Shown here: piece after piece, positions 59,759-64,000 of the stretch
Layout: the number at the start of each line of letters is the position of its first letter
How positions within the stretch are numbered: the stretch's first letter is position 1
From: Streptomyces mirabilis
GTDB lineage: Bacteria; Actinomycetota; Actinomycetes; Streptomycetales; Streptomycetaceae
Length of the DNA stretch: 64,000 nucleotides
Reading direction: 5' to 3'
Assembly: GCF_018310535.1 (NCBI RefSeq)
Contig: NZ_CP074103.1
Span: forward strand, 248,001-312,000
The notes under the pieces: generated by a model
Databases searched by the model: none
What the model saw: only the letters and a program-made list of their open reading frames with translations
Told to the model about the DNA's origin: nothing
Made by a program: the position numbers and the translations under genes

Positions 59759-60208
59759 GTGTATGAGAACCGGTACGCACGGTTGCGAGCGCTGATCATG
59801 GCGATGCTCGCACTGTTCTTCTGTGCCGTTGCCGGTTCGCCCCTGCACGTTCATGAGGCGCTTCACCAGGAACTGTCGGTTGAGCACCACACGCACCACA
59901 CGGTGGCTGGTTCGCCGATGCACGTTCATCACGTGCCCCACCCCGCGGTAGCTGTTGAGCACAGCGTTGAGCCGCACGGTGAGCATGAGCCGCATGAGCC
60001 GCATGAGCCCCATCAGCCGGGCGACCACTTTGTGGCCGAGTCGAGTTCCCCTCCCTGGACGGGTGCACCACCGCTGATCTCCGTCGATTTGGCGACGACA
60101 GCCGTAGACGTCCCCGCCCCGCTGCAGCCGGTCGGTTGTGTTCGCGATCCGCGACCTCCACCGGGTAGCGCAGCTCTCCAGACTCGTCTGTGCCTCTGGC
60201 GCATTTAG
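59759..60208 (+). CDS. His-rich exported protein, paralogue 2
   Basis: About 149 residues from GTG 59759; in-frame starts also exist at 59708 and 59798. A signal peptide (LIMAMLALFFCAVAG) is followed by His/Glu/Pro repeats (HVHEALHQ, VEHHTHHTVAG, HGEHEPHEPHEPHQPG). The end, LQTRLCLWRI, matches the LHCVWRQ ending of paralogue 1 (46251-46721) in position and character. It may buffer or scavenge metals outside the cell. The phosphatase-like gene precedes it. Confidence 0.65.
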   Translation: MYENRYARLRALIMAMLALFFCAVAGSPLHVHEALHQELSVEHHTHHTVAGSPMHVHHVPHPAVAVEHSVEPHGEHEPHEPHEPHQPGDHFVAESSSPPWTGAPPLISVDLATTAVDVPAPLQPVGCVRDPRPPPGSAALQTRLCLWRI

Positions 60209-60335
60209 AAGACCGCCTTCGGACTCCCAAGGGGGTCCCTCACCCCTGCCTGCCCGCCTGCCTCCACGTCGGAGCCGCGAGCCCGGGTGAGTCGCTGTCA
60301 CACGGCGTTCTTCCCGCACCAGAAAGCAGATCATC

Positions 60336-60737
60336 ATGCACCAGTCTTCCCTTGGCATGCCCCCGCGCGGCGTCGGCCGCTCTCTCACAGCGGCGGAAGG
60401 CGACACACCGGCCGTCCGGATCTCCGCCCCACTCACACCGGCCGGCCGGGACTCGTGGGCCAGGCTCGAAGCCTTCCGCCCCAGCGGTCCCAAGGACCGC
60501 TCCGCCCTCCCCACGTTCGCCATGGTCCGCGCGCGGGGCGATCTGCTCCTCGGCGTCGCCATCATCGAGTCCAGCAACTCCCGGTCCCCCGACCAGTGCT
60601 CCAGCCCCGGCAACGCCGACACTGCACCGGCCCACGAACTCTTCGGGCGGCAGGGCACTGCCATGCCCGTACCCGGGCACCGGACGCCGGCCGCACGGGT
60701 CAGTTCCGACCTCCAGGTCCTCGGGGGGCGGTCGTGA
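60336..60737 (+). CDS. Hypothetical small protein coupled to Pls-like gene
   Basis: A protein of 133 residues from ATG 60336 that ends in TGA 60735-60737 inside the GTG of the next gene (GTGA). It is Ser/Pro/Arg/Ala-rich without a recognised domain. The overlap is the main reason to believe it. It might be a real partner of the Pls-like protein or a decayed gene. Confidence 0.4.
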   Translation: MHQSSLGMPPRGVGRSLTAAEGDTPAVRISAPLTPAGRDSWARLEAFRPSGPKDRSALPTFAMVRARGDLLLGVAIIESSNSRSPDQCSSPGNADTAPAHELFGRQGTAMPVPGHRTPAARVSSDLQVLGGRS

Positions 60738-63565
60738 GCCCCCACAGCGGCGAGAGCGTCGCCGCCACGACAACGACGACCGAGGACGCGACGGGCACGG
60801 GTACGGGAGTAGCCCGTACCGAGTACCGGCTGGCCGAGGTGCTGGCAGCCGTTCTGCGGTTGGAGCGGGTATCGGTCGACAGCCACTTCTTCGACGATCT
60901 GGGTGCCGACTCGCTGGTGATGGCGCAGTTCTGCGCCCGCGTGCGCAAGCAGGACGACCTGCCCACGGTGTCGATGAAAGACATCTACCGGTACCCGACG
61001 ATCCAGGGTCTGGCGACTGCGATTCCAGTCAGCGCACCTTCGCCCGACGCGGCCGGCGCGGCCGAGGTAGGGACGGCGATCGGCGCGTCACACGCCATGG
61101 ACGTGCGGCTGGCCGAGGTGCTGGCAGCCGTTCTGCGGGTGGAGCGGGTGTCGGTCGACAGCCACTTCTTCGACGATCTGGGTGCCGACTCGCTGGTGAT
61201 GGCGCAGTTCTGCGCCCGCGTGCGCAAGCAGGACGACCTGCCCACGGTGTCGATGAAAGACATCTACTGGTACCCGACGATCAAGACTCTGGCGGCCGCG
61301 TTCGCGGTCACCGAGCCGTCCCCGGCCCAAACCCAGGCACCGTCTGGAACTCCGTTGCCCAGCAGGGCTCAGCCCGTCGAGGCATCGCCCGGTGACGCGG
61401 AGGAGCCGCCGCTCGGCACTGTGCCGTACGTGCTGTGCGGGGCGGCGCAGCTCTTCTTCTTCCTCGTCTTCTCGTCCGTCGGTGGCCTGGTCGCCATCGA
61501 AGGCTACGAGTGGGTCATGGAGGACTCCAGGACCGTCGATCTCTACCTGCGCGCGGTGTCGTTCAGCGCGGCGGTCTTCTGCGGACTGTGTGCCCTTCCA
61601 GTCGTCGCCAAGTGGCTACTTGTCGGTCGCTTCACCCGGCGCAGAGTGCGGGTGTGGAGCCTCGCCTACCTGCGCTTCTGGTGCGTGAAAGCGCTCATTC
61701 GCACCAGCCCGGCGCGGCTGCTCGCCGGTTCACCGCTCTACGGGCTCTATCTGAGAGCCCTCGGCGCACACATCGGGAAGGGCGTCATCATCCTCTCCCG
61801 GACCGTTCCGGTCTGCACCGACCTGCTCTCCATCGGTGACGGCACGCTCGTCCGCAAGGACGTCCACCTGTCCTGCTACCGAGCGCACAACGGCTGGATC
61901 GAGACGGGCTCCGTCACCCTCGGCGCACAGGTGATCGTCAGCGAGCACACCGTGCTCGACATCGACACAGCGATGGGAGACGGCGCCCGGCTCGGCCACG
62001 CCTCGTCCTTGCAGCCAGGCCAGAGCATCCCGGTCGGCGAGTCCTGGCACGGCTCGCCCGCCGAGGCGACGACGACCGACTACGGCACTGTCCCGTCCGC
62101 TCCGTGCGGCACTCTGCGCCAGGCCACCTACAGCTTGGGGCAGCTTGCGGCCATGCTGCTGGTGTATCTGCCGATGTCGGTGGCCGGCGTGAGCATCGTG
62201 CTGTCCGTAGTACCGCAGCTGAACGCAGTGCTGAGCCCAGAGTCATCGGCCCTCACGGACCCGATGTTCGTCCTCGCCGCCCTGCTGGCTTCCCTGGTGG
62301 CCTTCATCGGTGCCGTGCTGGCAGGTCTGCTCCTGGTGAGCACCCTGCCCCGCCTGCTCAGCCTGGCGATCAAGCCGGACAGAATCTATCCGCTGTACGG
62401 CTTCCACTACAGCGTCCAGCGAGCGATCCTGCGGCTGACCAACATCAGATTCTTCACCACGCTGTTCGGGGACAGCTCCGCGATCGTGCACTACCTGCGC
62501 TGCCTGGGCTACGACCTCCGCAACGTCCAGCAGACCGGGTCGAACTTCGGCACGATGGTCAAGCACGACACCCCGTACCTGAGCAAGGTCGGCAGCGGAA
62601 CGATGGTGGCCGACGGCCTGTCGATCATCAACGCCGAGTTCTCCAGCACGTCCTTCCGGTTGTCCAGGACCTCGATCGGGGCGGACAACTTCCTCGGAAA
62701 CAACGTCGCCTACCCCCCGGGCGGCCGCACGGGCGCCAACTGCCTGCTCGCGACCAAGGTGATGGTCCCCATCGACGGGCCCGTACGTGAAGGCGTGGGA
62801 CTGCTGGGCTCGCCCAGCTTCGAGATCCCGCGCACCGTCATGCGCGACACCCAATTCGACGACCTGGCCACCGGCGACCAACTGCGACGACGCCTGGCGG
62901 CCAAGAACCGGCACAACGCGCTCACCGCGAGCCTTCACCTGCTGATGCGATGGTTCCACTTCGTCGTACTCGCCCTCATCGCCATGGCCGCCGTCGCCCT
63001 CTACGACGCCCGCGGCGCGCTGGTGCTGCCGCTGGCGAGCCTGGTCAGCATGGCGTTCACCATCCTCTTCTTCACCCTGGTCGAACGGGCCGTCGCCGGC
63101 TTCCGCCCTCTGAAGCCCCTGTACTGCTCGATCTACGACCCCGACTTCTGGTCACATGAACGTTTCTGGAAACTGACATCGCACCGCTACATGGAGGCGT
63201 TCAACGGCACCCCGTTCAAGCCCATGGTCTGGCGGTTGCTCGGCGCGAAGGTCGGACGCCGGGTCTTCGACGACGGCTGCTTGCTGATCGAACGCACCCT
63301 GGTGTCCATCGGAGACGACTGCACCCTCAACGTCGCGAGCGTCATCCAGTCGCATTCCCAGGAAGACGGCGCCTTCAAGTCCGACCACGCCACGCTCGGC
63401 CGGGGCGTGACACTCGGCGTCGGAGCGTTCGTCCACTACGGAACGGTCGTGGGCGATCAAGCGCAACTTGACGCCGACACCTTCCTGATGAAGGGCGAAG
63501 AGGTTCCGTCCCGGGCGCGATGGGGCGGCAACCCGGCCGTGGAGACTGGGCTCACCAATGAGTGA
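60734..63565 (+). CDS. Pls-like NRPS terminal protein with two carrier domains and no adenylation domain
   Basis: About 943 residues from GTG 60734. Two peptidyl carrier domains lie at about 31-95 and 124-188, each with the pantetheine Ser in GADSLVMAQF (Ser60 and Ser153). The rest is the C-terminal part of the epsilon-poly-lysine synthetase (Pls/PosA) type: six or so membrane segments alternating with three soluble domains rich in hexapeptide-like repeats (IGDGTLVRKDVHL, LGAQVIVSEHTVLDI, IGADNFLGNNVAY, LGRGVTLGVGAF). In Pls these domains join amino acids into a homopolymer. The adenylation domain that should load them is absent, so a separate enzyme must act in trans. A strong terminator follows. 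Confidence 0.88.
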   Translation: MSPHSGESVAATTTTTEDATGTGTGVARTEYRLAEVLAAVLRLERVSVDSHFFDDLGADSLVMAQFCARVRKQDDLPTVSMKDIYRYPTIQGLATAIPVSAPSPDAAGAAEVGTAIGASHAMDVRLAEVLAAVLRVERVSVDSHFFDDLGADSLVMAQFCARVRKQDDLPTVSMKDIYWYPTIKTLAAAFAVTEPSPAQTQAPSGTPLPSRAQPVEASPGDAEEPPLGTVPYVLCGAAQLFFFLVFSSVGGLVAIEGYEWVMEDSRTVDLYLRAVSFSAAVFCGLCALPVVAKWLLVGRFTRRRVRVWSLAYLRFWCVKALIRTSPARLLAGSPLYGLYLRALGAHIGKGVIILSRTVPVCTDLLSIGDGTLVRKDVHLSCYRAHNGWIETGSVTLGAQVIVSEHTVLDIDTAMGDGARLGHASSLQPGQSIPVGESWHGSPAEATTTDYGTVPSAPCGTLRQATYSLGQLAAMLLVYLPMSVAGVSIVLSVVPQLNAVLSPESSALTDPMFVLAALLASLVAFIGAVLAGLLLVSTLPRLLSLAIKPDRIYPLYGFHYSVQRAILRLTNIRFFTTLFGDSSAIVHYLRCLGYDLRNVQQTGSNFGTMVKHDTPYLSKVGSGTMVADGLSIINAEFSSTSFRLSRTSIGADNFLGNNVAYPPGGRTGANCLLATKVMVPIDGPVREGVGLLGSPSFEIPRTVMRDTQFDDLATGDQLRRRLAAKNRHNALTASLHLLMRWFHFVVLALIAMAAVALYDARGALVLPLASLVSMAFTILFFTLVERAVAGFRPLKPLYCSIYDPDFWSHERFWKLTSHRYMEAFNGTPFKPMVWRLLGAKVGRRVFDDGCLLIERTLVSIGDDCTLNVASVIQSHSQEDGAFKSDHATLGRGVTLGVGAFVHYGTVVGDQAQLDADTFLMKGEEVPSRARWGGNPAVETGLTNE
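60827..61295 (+). repeat. Tandem duplication of carrier-domain DNA (279-bp period)
   Basis: The stretch 60827-61016 recurs at 61106-61295 with only a few base changes, and both encode a carrier domain. Near-identity at the DNA level indicates recent duplication or gene conversion within the Pls-like gene. Confidence 0.88.
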
Positions 63566-63699
63566 GTGCAGCCCGAACGGGTTTGCTTCGGGCCCCGTCA
63601 CTGGGGTGCGCCGCAAGCCCTGAGCCCGAAGTGGGCTTGCTGACTGCGCATTCCAAGGGTGCGTGTGATGTGCGCTCTGAAGGGTGGTCAGCGGCAGAT

Positions 63700-63751
63700 G
63701 GCCGCCTCCCTGACCGGTCCGGTTGTCCGGCTGGGAGGGAGGCGGCCTTTC
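63700..63751. terminator. Rho-independent-type terminator after the Pls-like gene
   Basis: GGCCGCCTCCCT pairs perfectly with AGGGAGGCGGCC around a 24-nt loop, and the second arm is followed by TTTCT. It lies 135 bp past the stop of the Pls-like gene. It may serve both directions because an open frame on the minus strand ends at 63785. Confidence 0.8.
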
Positions 63752-63784
63752 TCGGCACTCATGTGTCGGCGATGTGCGGCGTCC

Positions 63785-64000
63785 TCAGTCGGTCAACTCA
63801 CTGACCGCTGCGAAGATCCCCGAGCCGGTGCCACCCGCTCCATTGGGATCGTGAACGCGGGCCGTGTCGGCGCCAGTGGCCTTCGCCGGAATCGTCCGTC
63901 TGCTGTGTGGTTCGGGCACTCGTGTTCTGCCTCTTCTTGCCCGAAACGAACGCCCGCCTTCGCGGCCGGCAGCGGATCGACGGACCTGGACCTCGGTTGC
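63785..64000 (-). CDS. Possible C-terminal end of a minus-strand gene (partial)
   Basis: The minus strand is open from the right edge to TGA at 63785-63787, giving 72 residues ending in ARVHDPNGAGGTGSGIFAAVSELTD (given here in two pieces: ARVHDPNGAGG and GSGIFAAVSELTD). It has no start inside the window. The convergent position and the terminator between it and the Pls-like gene support it, but the Arg-rich first half could be non-coding. No family is recognised. Confidence 0.35.
   Translation of the reverse strand, partial: ATEVQVRRSAAGREGGRSFRARRGRTRVPEPHSRRTIPAKATGADTARVHDPNGAGGTGSGIFAAVSELTD

Noticed and set aside
1..64000. CRISPR arrays, tRNA, rRNA or riboswitches
   Set aside because: No regularly spaced identical repeats with unique spacers, no cloverleaf with a CCA-type end, and no rRNA-like segments were recognised by eye. 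The 20-bp repeats at 38291-38410 are contiguous and have no spacers.

Overview
The window is high-GC actinobacterial DNA, almost certainly Streptomyces: strong third-position GC, many GTG starts, ATGA and GTGA gene overlaps, and actinomycete-specific families (LysM-BTAD protein, DUF2637, DUF6083, LpqO-like DUF1259, Pls-like NRPS). It has no rRNA, tRNA or core housekeeping genes. The mix of plasmid-type genes, an SOS polymerase cassette, a truncated trpA, a multi-recombinase transposon, an IS remnant and metal-resistance operons suggests a large (probably linear) plasmid or a chromosome-arm island. The sequence alone does not decide between these.

Layout. (1) 1-7.3 kb: end of a TadE/TadG-like gene, a membrane LysM-BTAD regulator-like protein, a tiny coupled ORF, a DUF2637 membrane protein and an unknown membrane protein. 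A prepilin peptidase at 19.6 kb may serve the same pilus-type system. (2) 7.3-13.4 kb: a DnaE2-type polymerase coupled to a catalytically degenerate Y-family protein (ImuB-like) behind a LexA-like box, plus an ATP-dependent DNA ligase. (3) 13.5-21 kb: several unrecognised genes, one with two repeated CxxC motifs, then the prepilin peptidase and a secreted SH3-like protein. (4) 21.2-28.7 kb: the first half of trpA, broken where a Tn554/recombinase-in-trio-like element begins (three tyrosine recombinases plus a DUF6262-like protein), followed by a decayed IS5-family transposase. (5) 28.8-33.4 kb: a Cys-rich protein and an XRE regulator, divergent around a triple operator-like repeat, then DUF6083 protein, unknown protein and UvrD-like helicase as an apparent operon.

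(6) 33.6-42.1 kb: a chromate operon (chrB split in two genes, chrA, small membrane protein), a two-component system, a six-copy 20-bp repeat, a DUF1259 lipoprotein, and a FetAB-like exporter with a YncE-like beta-propeller. The chr and fet operons carry the same palindromic operator core. (7) 42.4-54 kb: a metal-handling region with a DUF318-type permease and TIGR03943 partner, an FAD oxidoreductase, a His-rich protein, a cysteine-synthase-like PLP enzyme coupled to an MFS carrier, an ArsR sensor, a P1B-4 ATPase coupled to a ferredoxin, then a His-tailed MFS carrier opposite a second ArsR sensor. (8) 54-60.2 kb: two gene remnants, YcnI, three paralogous small membrane proteins sharing an HH motif (one at 44.3 kb), DUF418 protein, a degenerate histidine-phosphatase-like protein and a second His-rich protein. 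(9) 60.3-64 kb: a Pls-like NRPS protein with two near-identical carrier domains and no adenylation domain.

The least explained parts are the metal island with its duplicated HH-membrane and His-rich families beside the FAD/PLP/MFS genes, the helicase operon with its operator array, and the adenylation-less Pls-like protein.
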